From: Parapedobacter sp037190485
GTDB taxonomy: Bacteria > Bacteroidota > Bacteroidia > Sphingobacteriales > Sphingobacteriaceae
Length of the DNA: 64,000 bases
Direction: 5' to 3'
Assembly (NCBI GenBank): GCA_037190485.1
Contig: JBBCJB010000012.1
Span: forward strand, 182,680 to 246,679
Both the position numbers and the translations under genes were made by a program. Each line of letters begins with the position of its first letter. Positions within the stretch are counted from its first letter, which is position 1. Of this stretch, positions 37,315-45,020 are shown one piece after another. The notes under the pieces were generated by a model, which had not been told where the DNA came from, searched no databases, and saw only the letters and a list, made by a program, of their open reading frames with translations.

Positions 37315-38046
37315 CTACTCGATGTTCAGTTGCGCCCTAGTGTCCATGTTGTATTGATATTGTTCTTTGATTGGAACGGCTTTACGGGAATTCTTATTGA
37401 TATGCTTGCCTTCCTTCGTCCATAATGGTGGATAGAAATTAATCGCCATGTCTCGGCCGATGGATGGCACTTCCTTCCTCCAGTTTTTCCAACGATAGCC
37501 TTCATAAAACCTATCCAGATCAGAATTGAAACAAAAGTCCAGGAAATCCGAATACGTCAGGTCCAATGGCTCAAACACCAGGTTGTCGGGAGCGAAGTAA
37601 TACACCTTGCCGAGGTCTTCACCCAACGCGCCGCCATTCAGCATGAAGAACCCACCGACTACGTCGTCGGCAATCAGGAGAAAGCCTGAGGCGGCAACGT
37701 CAGCGTTCCATCCCGGTAGCGATCGGTTGATTTCTGCGCTACCTGACCCGAGTATCCTGATCCACCCGTCGTCCACGGATATACCGCCAGTCTCATGGAC
37801 AATGGCACCCATCGGTGATCGCGTGGATATCTGAACGTCAAACAAGGCAGTCGCCGCCTTGACTGGATCAGCCGGCAAGACCTCAACCCTATTTTTCGCA
37901 GCGGCTACCCATTCCGCGATGATGGGCCAGCCCGGGTCGTCCGAATCGATCAGTTCTTCAATCGGTCGTTTATTTTCTTGGGCCATCGCAAAAGCGGTAT
38001 TGAGTAGCGTAAATAAAAATAGCAGGCATATGTGGCGTCGATTCAT
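37315..38046 (-). CDS. Secreted DUF2625 family protein
   Basis: This 243-residue protein carries a signal peptide (MNRRHICLLFLFTLLNTAFA) followed by the DUF2625 domain. Typical features are RPIEELIDSDDPGWPIIAEW, VEVLPADPVKA, STRSPMGAIVHETGGISVDD, WIRILGSGSAEINRSLPGWN and VVGGFFMLNGGALGEDLGKV. Most family members, E. coli-type ones included, are cytoplasmic, so the signal peptide is notable. The function is unknown. Repeat R2 lies 75 bases upstream and probably supplies the promoter. Confidence 0.85.
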   Translation of the reverse strand: MNRRHICLLFLFTLLNTAFAMAQENKRPIEELIDSDDPGWPIIAEWVAAAKNRVEVLPADPVKAATALFDVQISTRSPMGAIVHETGGISVDDGWIRILGSGSAEINRSLPGWNADVAASGFLLIADDVVGGFFMLNGGALGEDLGKVYYFAPDNLVFEPLDLTYSDFLDFCFNSDLDRFYEGYRWKNWRKEVPSIGRDMAINFYPPLWTKEGKHINKNSRKAVPIKEQYQYNMDTRAQLNIE

Positions 38047-38120
38047 TGGTTAATTAGTGCAGTCGGTTATCGAAAGGCATGTGAGCAAACGCAGGTGTGG
38101 CCATCAGTTCTTAAGTGGTC

Positions 38121-38166
38121 GGTGTCGAAAATCCCGCATAAAGATAGCGAAAACAATTTTGATTAA
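38121..38166. repeat. Dispersed repeat R2 (promoter-bearing)
   Basis: GAAAATCCCGCATAAAGATA and the following GCGAAAACAATTTTGATTAA match the core of R1 and R3. TATCTTTA on the minus strand is at 38146-38139, with TTG 21 bases upstream of it. It faces the DUF2625 gene. The 366-base gap 38047-38413 also holds the short RNA candidate and terminator listed below, and nothing else I recognise. Confidence 0.65.
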
Positions 38167-38255
38167 CCAAGGTGGATCTTTGTCGGTATTTAACATTTCT
38201 TAACATACCCGCTTGCAACAATACCCTGCCGTCATGCGTTATAGTATCAGTTAGT

Positions 38256-38263
38256 TAAATTTG
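38256..38263 (+). promoter_or_regulatory. Possible -7 element TAAATTTG for a short transcript
   Basis: TAAATTTG matches TAnnTTTG on the plus strand and lies 36 bases before a GC-rich hairpin with no ORF between. If both are used, a transcript of roughly 65 bases would result. No good -33 box is visible, so the call is weak. Confidence 0.25.
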
Positions 38264-38299
38264 TCTTTTCATAATTTAGGTTTATAATTGGTTAGTTAG

Positions 38300-38332
38300 A
38301 AAAGCCCCGATTCTCCCCGTTTCGGGGCTTTG
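38300..38332. terminator. Intrinsic terminator-like hairpin
   Basis: AAAGCCCCGA and TCGGGGCTTT form a perfect stem of about 10 bp with an 11-base loop, with A and T residues flanking it on both sides. It lies about 80 bases after the stop of the minus-strand zincin-like gene (38414) and can terminate that transcript. It could also end a plus-strand RNA starting at about 38270. Confidence 0.65.
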
Positions 38333-38413
38333 ATTTGTCAAATGTCGCCAATTGCCCCGCCTGCCGACTCTATCTCCGGATTTTCCTTGCCGAATAATTT
38401 GTCAAAAAGTCGG

Positions 38414-39181
38414 TCACGCTTCCCCATCGCCCAGGATCTCCTTCTCGTTGGCGATCAGGAACCGGAGGCTGTCTTTCAGGTGTTTCTGCACCTGCTTGGT
38501 CAGGTGGCTTGCCCATTCCGGGGAGTCCTCACCCCGCAGGAAAGCCATCATCGCCAGCGCGTGCGCCCATTCCTTTTCGTCGAAATAACCCTGTGTGCCG
38601 TAGCCCCACCGGTCGTGCGATTGGTGGAACTTGCAGGCCGTGTTGGCGCCGAATATGCCGAAACCGAAGAAGACGGTTGCCAGATCGGTCAACTCCTCGT
38701 CGTTTTCCTCCATTTTCAGTTCGCCGAGCAATTTGGCATGCGCCGACTCGTGCGCCAGGGTGGCCACCAATTCATCCGGTCTGTTGAGGAGGGATCCATC
38801 CACGGCAATGTGGTACATGCCATTTTCCTCGCTGTAGAGCCCGGCGGCGCGGGTCTGGTCGGGCTGGTCTTCCAGAAAGATGACCGATCCACCCATGTCC
38901 AGCTCGCGCATGCCGTTGTCGTAGCATTCCAGTGCCAATTTCCGACGGTCAAGCTGCATGGCTTCCGCAACGATGTCGAGCACGCGTTCCGCACTGCCTT
39001 TCGTGCCGTTCCAGGCAATCGGGAAGTCCGTTTCATTGGGAAGGAATATTTTCCGCTCGTGCACTTGCGGCTGGGGGAATACCGTGGCCAGCCATTGGAT
39101 ATTGTTCTCAATGACCTTGCCCATCTCCGCATCCAGCGGCCGATCCGGTACAGTCGGTTTCCTGAAACGTAAGAACATCAT
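38414..39181 (-). CDS. HExxH zincin-like protein of unknown family
   Basis: This 255-residue protein has no signal peptide. It carries HESAH at residues 144-148 (LVATLAHESAHAKLLG), followed by EELTDLATVFFGFG about 15 residues later. The acidic residue 162 or 163 could be the third zinc ligand, as in gluzincins. The C-terminus is helical and charged (HLTKQVQKHLKDSLRFLIAN). I do not recognise a named family; a metalloprotease-type fold with retained zinc site is the best reading. A TATATTTA element (39203-39196) upstream may be its promoter. Confidence 0.65.
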   Translation of the reverse strand: MMFLRFRKPTVPDRPLDAEMGKVIENNIQWLATVFPQPQVHERKIFLPNETDFPIAWNGTKGSAERVLDIVAEAMQLDRRKLALECYDNGMRELDMGGSVIFLEDQPDQTRAAGLYSEENGMYHIAVDGSLLNRPDELVATLAHESAHAKLLGELKMEENDEELTDLATVFFGFGIFGANTACKFHQSHDRWGYGTQGYFDEKEWAHALAMMAFLRGEDSPEWASHLTKQVQKHLKDSLRFLIANEKEILGDGEA

Positions 39182-39427
39182 TCAAGTTTATGCCGTAAAT
39201 ATAGGAAATACTAGCGTCCTTTTCTTATGGGAAAAATAATGAGTCAATGGTAGGGAGAAAAAGAAAGTATCATACATTTTCTGCCTTTGTGCAATGACGA
39301 TTTCAAGCCGTGCGAACGCCGACTTCGAACAGTGGATTTGTGCTGTTGGCATGTTGATCTGTTTCTTTGTGTCGTCTTTGACCAATGCGCAGGAGCATGC
39401 CTGGCCCGGACGCTGGGAGGCTCGCTA

Positions 39428-39890
39428 TCAGCCCTGGCCCCATATCCAGGTACTCGCCGAATAGCTGTCATAACCAAAAGAATCATGCCCTTGGGTATGT
39501 TATTTATGCGTTGGTTGCGTGAATCGACTCCACCAAATTTAACCTTTGCTACAAACCAAGGCACCGGTTCGCATCCGTCTCCCTGATCGTTCAGGTAGTC
39601 GAGCACCTCGCTTGTATTCTCGTGTGCGTCGAAAAGCCCGTAAGCATTGAGCTGAAGCTTGAAACGGCTGGACAATTCCTCCCCGAGGTCATGGCAATGG
39701 AATGTGTGGAAATCTCCTCCGAGGTCAATTTACTTAGGGAATCCGAATTGAAAATGTCCTTTGGGCCGGGGCATGGCGGGTATACATTGATGTCCTGATG
39801 GTTGGCTTTAACCCTTATGGTTAACGGAGCTTCGATCTGAAAATTGGCGTCTGGCACATTTTTCTTAATCGAATCCCTATAGCGGCTGGT
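39428..39890 (-). pseudogene. Frameshifted remnant of an unknown protein gene
   Basis: Coding-like sequence on the minus strand moves through three frames. The first piece has SIKKNVPDANFQIEAPLTIR and YPPCPGPKDIFNSDS. A frame change near 39725 leads to FKLQLNAYGLFDAHENTSEV and PVPWFVAKVKFGGVDSRNQR. A second change near 39490 leads to HDSFGYDSYSASTWIWGQG and a stop at 39428. No start codon is visible at the 5' side, which runs into the end of the ZipA-like gene. The family is unknown. Assembly errors could also explain the two indels. Confidence 0.55.
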
Positions 39891-39930
39891 GAAATTTCGA
39901 TTCCGAGCACCCTGAATATTCGATAAAGGC

Positions 39931-41025
39931 CTAGAATAACCGAAGCGCTCTGCTCGAACCGGGTGCCAATCCCTGCTCCGTCATTTTCGAAACCAAGTTG
40001 CCGATAGCTTGTTTTTCTTTTTCTTCATCCAATATGTTGCCTTCCCTGTCGAACAGTACACCACCAAGCCGTCGTTGGCAATATCGCGCACAGTCCAACA
40101 TCACGTCGTAGACATTTTCGGGGTCGGCGCTTCGGGGAACGGAGAACGAAAAAATCAGGTCGGCGGGATCCAGTTGCCTTGCACGGATCGATTCCGGTAG
40201 GAAGTATCCAGGCGCGGTCGTCGTCCAAACGCTGAAATGCTGTTCATGCCCGTAGTCATGCGCGTTGCTCCAATGAAACAGGTCTCCGTCCCCCCAGTTC
40301 AGTCCCGCACTTTGCAAGGCGTCCCACATCGCCAGTCCGTCAAAAGGTTTCTCGTCGTAGAGCGCGATGACAGCATCATAGTTGAATTCGTTGAACGTAT
40401 CAATCAAGATTTTTGCTTTCTGCGTTGCCGATTCGGTCGATTCGGCTTGCGTTATGTGGACCGACATGGCGAATTTCTTGATTCTTGTTGTTAACTCTTT
40501 GGTGTAGCGCAATAACTTTTCGGCGTTATAATCTGGGTTTTTTTCCTGGAATACGTGTTGGACATCCACCGCGATTTGCAGTTTGCTATAGGTGGTGGGG
40601 GAGTCTCCACCTAGAGCGTATGTCCACCGCTGTTCCGTTGGGATAAAGCCGTAGACAGTCGAAGGAAACTGGCTCCTCCATTCATAGTCGAACACGTCGA
40701 GCAGTTCTTTTCCACTAAGCAGACCATTATCGGTCCGCACCAATTCGATGACCCAATCCCGTTCGGGGTCGGCTTGGAAGTTCGATGGTTCAGGATGTGG
40801 AGCTAGCTTCGGGATAGCCAGTCTTCCGGTGTCCAGCATCGCCGAGGCGTCTTCGGAAGGGGTGTTGAGGCCGAGTTCCCGGATGCGTTCCTGACTTTCA
40901 CTATACGCGGCAACAAAGTACGCTTCCGGCGTATCCTGAGGTCTGGAAGATTTTGTCACCAAATAGACAATCAAGCCTGCAACGGTCAGGCCAGCTAATA
41001 GTAGAAAAACCGTCATACCTTTCAT
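39931..41025 (-). CDS. Membrane-anchored protein with ZipA-like C-terminal domain
   Basis: This 364-residue protein has an N-terminal transmembrane helix (about 5-23, VFLLLAGLTVAGLIVYLV), a middle region of unknown type (about 35-225) and a C-terminal domain (about 233-352). That domain reads like the FtsZ-binding domain of ZipA: ALQSAGLNWGDGDLFHWSN, then ADLIFSFSVPRSADPENVYD, VMLDCARYCQRRLGGVLFD and EGNILDEEKEKQAIGNLVSK. ZipA is a gammaproteobacterial division protein, so its fold here is unexpected. Whether it binds FtsZ is unknown. It follows the secreted-protein gene by 13 bases. A partial second copy survives at 34151-34193. Confidence 0.7.
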   Translation of the reverse strand: MKGMTVFLLLAGLTVAGLIVYLVTKSSRPQDTPEAYFVAAYSESQERIRELGLNTPSEDASAMLDTGRLAIPKLAPHPEPSNFQADPERDWVIELVRTDNGLLSGKELLDVFDYEWRSQFPSTVYGFIPTEQRWTYALGGDSPTTYSKLQIAVDVQHVFQEKNPDYNAEKLLRYTKELTTRIKKFAMSVHITQAESTESATQKAKILIDTFNEFNYDAVIALYDEKPFDGLAMWDALQSAGLNWGDGDLFHWSNAHDYGHEQHFSVWTTTAPGYFLPESIRARQLDPADLIFSFSVPRSADPENVYDVMLDCARYCQRRLGGVLFDREGNILDEEKEKQAIGNLVSKMTEQGLAPGSSRALRLF

Positions 41026-41038
41026 CAGTTACGTGCCG

Positions 41039-41944
41039 CTACTTCTCCAGCTCCTTGTGGAACCCCTTTTTAATGTACCCGCGTTCGCGTTCGTTCGGTT
41101 CCCGTTCCTTGAACTTGGCAAATATATCCAACGCGTCGTCCGCTGTATTGACGCCGACGTCAAAGCACGCCCTTCCCCATTTGTACAGCGCGATGCCGAG
41201 CCGGGTGGAGAATACACCGGGTTTAATCTGGATGCCATCGTTTTCCCTGCCTTTGATTTCCGTGAAGAAATCCAGTTTGCCTCCGGGTTTCGTTTCGGCG
41301 AGGACGAAAGCAGCCAGTTCCGCCTTGGAGAGCAAGGTCATGTCAGAAGGCTTCAACCTGTCCAGCTTTTTTTCCTTGACCAATGCAATCACCGCATCCT
41401 GCAACGCCTCTCGGGTTATGATGCGAAAAGATTTGCCATTGAAGGATAGTTGGTCACCGTCCTTTCTTGCCATCGGATCCACGCCCATATCCAGCAATTC
41501 GTCGGCCCGGTATTCGGTCAGGTCACCATCCGGGGCAATCGGCGCGAACCATTGGTTGCCTGAGGCCATTTCGACGACGGCAAGTTGTTTGTCCGGTCCT
41601 GCCGTGAGATTGAACATGGCGAGCACCTTGCCCTTCTTCGTCAATATAAAGAAGTCAGACATGAGCGATACCGCCGCGTCTTCCACCTGATCCACGCTGG
41701 GGGATTCCGCGATGAAAACGGAAGAATGGATGTTTTCGATGTTGTTAGCCAACGTATAATAATTTGCTATCAGCATCAGCTTTTCACCCAACGGGAATTC
41801 GCCGGTTGTCACCGAATTGAATACCGGATTTCCAGCGGCATCCGTTTGGCCATGCGATAGACTGGCCGAAAGTACGGCGATTAGCAAGACGAGTTCTATT
41901 CTTACGAAAACCGATTTGACTTTTTTCAGGTGCTGTTTGTTCAT
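41039..41944 (-). CDS. Secreted hypothetical protein, partner of the ZipA-like gene
   Basis: This 301-residue protein starts at MNKQHLKKVKSVFVRIELVL, which has a long basic n-region and a signal peptide cleaved near SLSHGQ. The GTG at 41968 is less likely. The mature protein is mostly alpha/beta (FPLGEKLMLIANYYTLANNI, SLMSDFFILTKKGKVLAMFN, LLDMGVDPMARKDGDQL). It ends in a charged helix (IFAKFKEREPNERERGYIKK). No family is recognised. It was duplicated together with the downstream ZipA-like gene, as shown by the scar at 34195-34344, so the two probably act together. Confidence 0.65.
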   Translation of the reverse strand: MNKQHLKKVKSVFVRIELVLLIAVLSASLSHGQTDAAGNPVFNSVTTGEFPLGEKLMLIANYYTLANNIENIHSSVFIAESPSVDQVEDAAVSLMSDFFILTKKGKVLAMFNLTAGPDKQLAVVEMASGNQWFAPIAPDGDLTEYRADELLDMGVDPMARKDGDQLSFNGKSFRIITREALQDAVIALVKEKKLDRLKPSDMTLLSKAELAAFVLAETKPGGKLDFFTEIKGRENDGIQIKPGVFSTRLGIALYKWGRACFDVGVNTADDALDIFAKFKEREPNERERGYIKKGFHKELEK

Positions 41945-41968
41945 TATGTATCCCAATTCATTATCCAC

Positions 41969-42198
41969 TTACTCATCAGAAAACCTCTTTCTCAACGCGG
42001 AAAACTTCGCCTGAAATTGGTTCTCCCAATCCACACCATTTCGGCTTTTCAAATGGTCGCTCACCACCGCATTGTATCGATCAGCACCGGGTTCTCGAAC
42101 CGTTCAATCAAATCCCAGTATTGGCCAACGTTGGTGACAGACAGCAGTTCCACCGAGACGAACAGGATTGCGACGATGATTGCGAATGCATACTTCAT
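41969..42198 (-). pseudogene. Frameshifted small secreted or membrane protein gene
   Basis: MKYAFAIIVAILFVSVELLS opens a small gene that reads to IERFENP and then meets a premature stop at 42061. Shifting frame in the CCCGG run at about 42088-42092 restores a coding-like tail (GADRYNAVVSDHLKSRNGVD, then ENQFQAKFSALRKRFSDE) ending in TAA at 41969. The intact product would be about 76 residues. It lies 24 bases upstream of the secreted-protein gene and would head that operon. Confidence 0.6.
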
Positions 42199-42280
42199 TG
42201 TTGCTTGGATATTTAGCGCCAAGATAAACCTGTTTTTTTGAAAATAGCGCATGGCATCATACCGTATCCACTAAATCCGG

Positions 42281-43117
42281 CTACAACTGCCTAACCCGGC
42301 CAAACTTGTCCAGCTTCGTTTGGCATTTTGGGCAGGTGGTGCCGCCCCATAGCGCTTCGTCGGAATCTTTCGGTGTCCGGATAATCGGCTGCTTGGTACC
42401 ACATATCGGGCAAACCACTCGCTTGAAGTTCAACCCCCATCGGGATTTGTCTTTGCCCGCTTTGCGGAAGAAGACAAGAAGTATGATCAGGATTGCCGCA
42501 TAGCCGATCGGTTTAATCAATTCGATAGCGAGGGCGCCGATTCCATTGTTATCGCTTACGGCGCTGATCTGTGCTGGTGAACTGTCCCGGTCCACGGAGA
42601 ACGAATCGAAGAACCGGTCCTTGCCTGCTACGTCAAAAGAGTCGATTTTCCTGTAAACGACCGTGTAAAGATTGGCGTCCAGCCATAATATCCTGGTTTC
42701 CGCGGCCGGATTTCCCGCTGAGTCCACATAGCTCAGCTTGTAGTTGATGAATCCGTTGGTTATAACCTGTGCCGTATCGACGAAGGAAAAACCCTTTGAT
42801 TCCATCTCGCTTATTTGAGCAGTTATCAAGTCGCGGTAGTATCCATCGAGCGTTCGACGATTGATCGGGATGGCCCTACCGTTGCGCTGGGCCGATTTGA
42901 CGGGGACCCGTACGGCAGCAAACAGGTGGAGGCTGTCGGCTATGCCGTATCCGACGGCATTTTGATGGTCATCGGGCATATCCAGTTTCTCCGGTTCCGA
43001 CGGGAACGTTACGGATACGTAATCATCCAATCGGGTTTGCCCAACAACCGACATCGAACAGCAAAGAAGGAGGAATAACAGTTGTTTTGCAATTAAATTC
43101 ATGGATAGCATCTTCAA
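42281..43117 (-). CDS. Secreted-then-anchored protein with C-terminal zinc ribbon
   Basis: This 278-residue protein has a signal peptide (LIAKQLLFLLLCCSMSVVGQ) and an extracytoplasmic domain at about 28-190 (VSVTFPSEPEKLDMPDDHQN). A transmembrane helix follows at about 205-225 (YAAILIILLVFF), then a short cytoplasmic tail with two Cys pairs (VCPICGTKQP and TTCPKCQTKL) typical of a zinc ribbon. M6 at 43102 is an alternative start. A periplasmic sensor with a cytoplasmic zinc finger is one reading; the function is unknown. Repeat R3 lies upstream. Confidence 0.65.
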   Translation of the reverse strand: MKMLSMNLIAKQLLFLLLCCSMSVVGQTRLDDYVSVTFPSEPEKLDMPDDHQNAVGYGIADSLHLFAAVRVPVKSAQRNGRAIPINRRTLDGYYRDLITAQISEMESKGFSFVDTAQVITNGFINYKLSYVDSAGNPAAETRILWLDANLYTVVYRKIDSFDVAGKDRFFDSFSVDRDSSPAQISAVSDNNGIGALAIELIKPIGYAAILIILLVFFRKAGKDKSRWGLNFKRVVCPICGTKQPIIRTPKDSDEALWGGTTCPKCQTKLDKFGRVRQL

Positions 43118-43204
43118 GTCGATTTTATTTTTTTGGCTTGTACTTGTTGAAGTAAAGATATGGATTTATTGCTGTCATCTGTTGCATAATTTGAGGTTTC
43201 TTTT

Positions 43205-43292
43205 CCATCCACGCCCGGTTCGATAATCCCGCATAAAGGTAGCAAAACAATCGTGCAAAAGATTATCTTAGCGCTATAATTGACCGCGATGG
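43205..43292. repeat. Dispersed repeat R3 (88 bp, promoter-bearing)
   Basis: The element begins CCATCCACGCCCGGTTCGAT and ends ACCGCGATGG, as R1 does. Its flanks extend into an inverted repeat, CTTTTCCATC on the left and GATGGAAAAG on the right. TACCTTTA on the minus strand is at 43241-43234. Read outward, each end contains ATGGAAAAG: a 27-codon ORF on the minus strand from 43207, and on the plus strand a 9-codon ORF from 43289. That short ORF ends in an ATGA overlap with the gene at 43315. Confidence 0.75.
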
Positions 43293-43314
43293 AAAAGGTT
43301 GGTATCCAATTAAG

Positions 43315-43890
43315 ATGAAGATGCCTGTTGTTTTGTTTTCAACGCTGTTTTTGACAGCCGTAAACATCATTGCCAGCCTGTTTTGGTATCCGGCTTTTCG
43401 TTTTACCATTTGTCGGGATGAATTCGAGCGAAAGTTCACCTTACCCCACGGGCTGCGGCTTACTCATTACCGTGCAGATTATCTTAACCCCAATCTAGGC
43501 ACCGTTGTTACGGATCAAATCGGAGAACCGATTCTTTACAAGGGGATGCAATTGCCACCCAGCCAGGGAGAGGTCGAAGCGCTCAGCGGATTTACCATCC
43601 AACATGGTTTCGTAGAGGTGGTAGCCGAACTAAGCACGGGGGATGCTATACGGGTCAAAATTGACGCCGACCATTCATTGACGCGGGTAACCGATGCCGT
43701 TCCGCGACGGAATCAAGATTATATCGATTTGAAAAGCGCAGAGGTGTCGGCTTGGTTAGCATATCGAGATTCTTACCATCCAGACTTCTGGTTGTTCACG
43801 TCATTGTTCGTTTTGAGCATAGGCATCAATGCCATCCTGGCTAGGGCCTTGGTGCGTATATTTATGCGTGGGTATAGCCTTTCCCATTGA
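43315..43890 (+). CDS. Two-helix membrane protein of unknown function
   Basis: This 191-residue protein has a transmembrane helix at about 5-27 (VLFSTLFLTAVNIIASLFWY) and another at about 158-180 (WLFTSLFVLSIGINAILARA). Between them is an extracytoplasmic loop of about 130 residues (LRLTHYRADYLNPNLGTVVT, IRVKIDADHSLTRVTDAVP). No family is recognised. It is the only plus-strand gene of its neighbourhood and is read away from repeat R3. A 9-codon leader ORF overlaps its start codon. Confidence 0.6.
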   Translation: MKMPVVLFSTLFLTAVNIIASLFWYPAFRFTICRDEFERKFTLPHGLRLTHYRADYLNPNLGTVVTDQIGEPILYKGMQLPPSQGEVEALSGFTIQHGFVEVVAELSTGDAIRVKIDADHSLTRVTDAVPRRNQDYIDLKSAEVSAWLAYRDSYHPDFWLFTSLFVLSIGINAILARALVRIFMRGYSLSH

Positions 43891-43898
43891 TTTCATTT

Positions 43899-44825
43899 TC
43901 ATTCGCAATAGTTGATCAGGAAATTCCTTGCCTTAAAGTTCGTCCTATCCCCGACACGGCTAAAAATCTGGCAAGCCGTGTCGCGGTCGCCGATGGCCAA
44001 GAGGGATACCCCGAGATTGATGTAGGCGTCATCGATCAGGTATCCCCATCTTTCCTTGCTAAGGGGTGTAATCTCGTTTTCGAAGGCTTCCTGGTACGCC
44101 GATATCGCATTTTCAAAGTCGCCGTTTTCATAAAATTTATCACCGTTCTGGATATGCTGATACATTGTTTTCTCCTCCATAGAATTGAGCGAAGCCCCCA
44201 TCTTGAAGAAGTTAAACCGGTGTGTCACCAGCAGATTCTTGCCGTAGTCATTGACGAAATGCTTTTGGGCGGTCTTCAATGCCTTGATGAATTGCCTGTC
44301 GAATGCCTCCGAGATACCATTGATGATGGATATGTCCTTGATTTCATTGCTAGCCGTTACCACAAATTGGGCTTTGAAGAAATTATTGGCCACCGAGGCT
44401 TTCCCGTAAGACGGAATACGATCCTGAAGGTAGTCGTCAAGACCGGATGAATGGTTGAAATCGGGCTTCACGACCGGGTTATCCTCGTAGACGGTTTCAT
44501 TATGATACCCTGTTGCCCTCGGTAGGAATTCCGGGTATTTCGCCAGGAAATCCGCTTTCGTCAATAGATGGAATTCCTTGTTATCACCTTGGTCATTGAT
44601 GATTAGGTATTGGCCCTCGATCCTGTAGTTTATTCTCCTGAAACCGAGCGTGATTACCTCAGCATCAAAAGTGGCTTTAAACGTTTGGCCGTTGATCTTT
44701 ATGTTCCCGTTGTCAAACGTGTACTCCATGTACTGCGAAAACAACGGGTGGTTCACTTCCAGCGGTTTGCCGTTGGTACATTGGGCGAAATCAAGAATCC
44801 ATAGCCCTTTCAAATCGCTTTCCAT
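43899..44825 (-). CDS. TonB-C-like domain protein with TPR C-terminus
   Basis: This 308-residue protein has an N-terminal region of about 100 residues with lipocalin-like strands (GLWILDFAQCTNGKP, YRIEGQYLIINDQGDNKEF). A TonB-C-terminal-like segment follows at about 148-195 (FFKAQFVVTASNEIKDISII, NGISEAFDRQFIKALKTAQK). TPR helices fill about 222-305 (GDKFYENGDFENAISAYQEA, AYINLGVSLLAIGDRDTACQ). It lacks the transmembrane anchor and proline-rich linker of a true TonB, and no signal peptide is visible. It is probably a stand-alone binding protein that borrowed the fold. Confidence 0.6.
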   Translation of the reverse strand: MESDLKGLWILDFAQCTNGKPLEVNHPLFSQYMEYTFDNGNIKINGQTFKATFDAEVITLGFRRINYRIEGQYLIINDQGDNKEFHLLTKADFLAKYPEFLPRATGYHNETVYEDNPVVKPDFNHSSGLDDYLQDRIPSYGKASVANNFFKAQFVVTASNEIKDISIINGISEAFDRQFIKALKTAQKHFVNDYGKNLLVTHRFNFFKMGASLNSMEEKTMYQHIQNGDKFYENGDFENAISAYQEAFENEITPLSKERWGYLIDDAYINLGVSLLAIGDRDTACQIFSRVGDRTNFKARNFLINYCE

Positions 44826-44945
44826 ACCATAGCTATCCCATTATATCACGAACGGAAGCAAGAGTGCAATGATGAGTTTCATCCTGTAGGATGCCGTTTG
44901 TCCGGCTATGTCATTGTCCATGTCGTTAATCAAATTTGTTGGCCG

Positions 44946-44988
44946 TATCGGTTCGATAATCCCGCATAAAGATAACCAAAACAATCAT
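44946..44988. repeat. Dispersed repeat R4 (promoter-bearing)
   Basis: TATCGGTTCGATAATCCCGC, ATAAAGATAACC and AAAACAATCATG match the left half of R1 and R3. TATCTTTA on the minus strand is at 44974-44967 and faces the gene starting at 44825, with a 141-base leader. The 195-base gap holds nothing else recognisable. Confidence 0.65.
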
Positions 44989-45020
44989 GCATATCCAGCA
45001 CATGATTTATCGGCTTTACT

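Noticed and set aside
39244..39675. A 143-codon minus-strand ORF taken as an intact gene
   Set aside because: Only its first 65 codons look coding; upstream and downstream coding-like pieces are in other frames, so it is treated as part of a frameshifted remnant.
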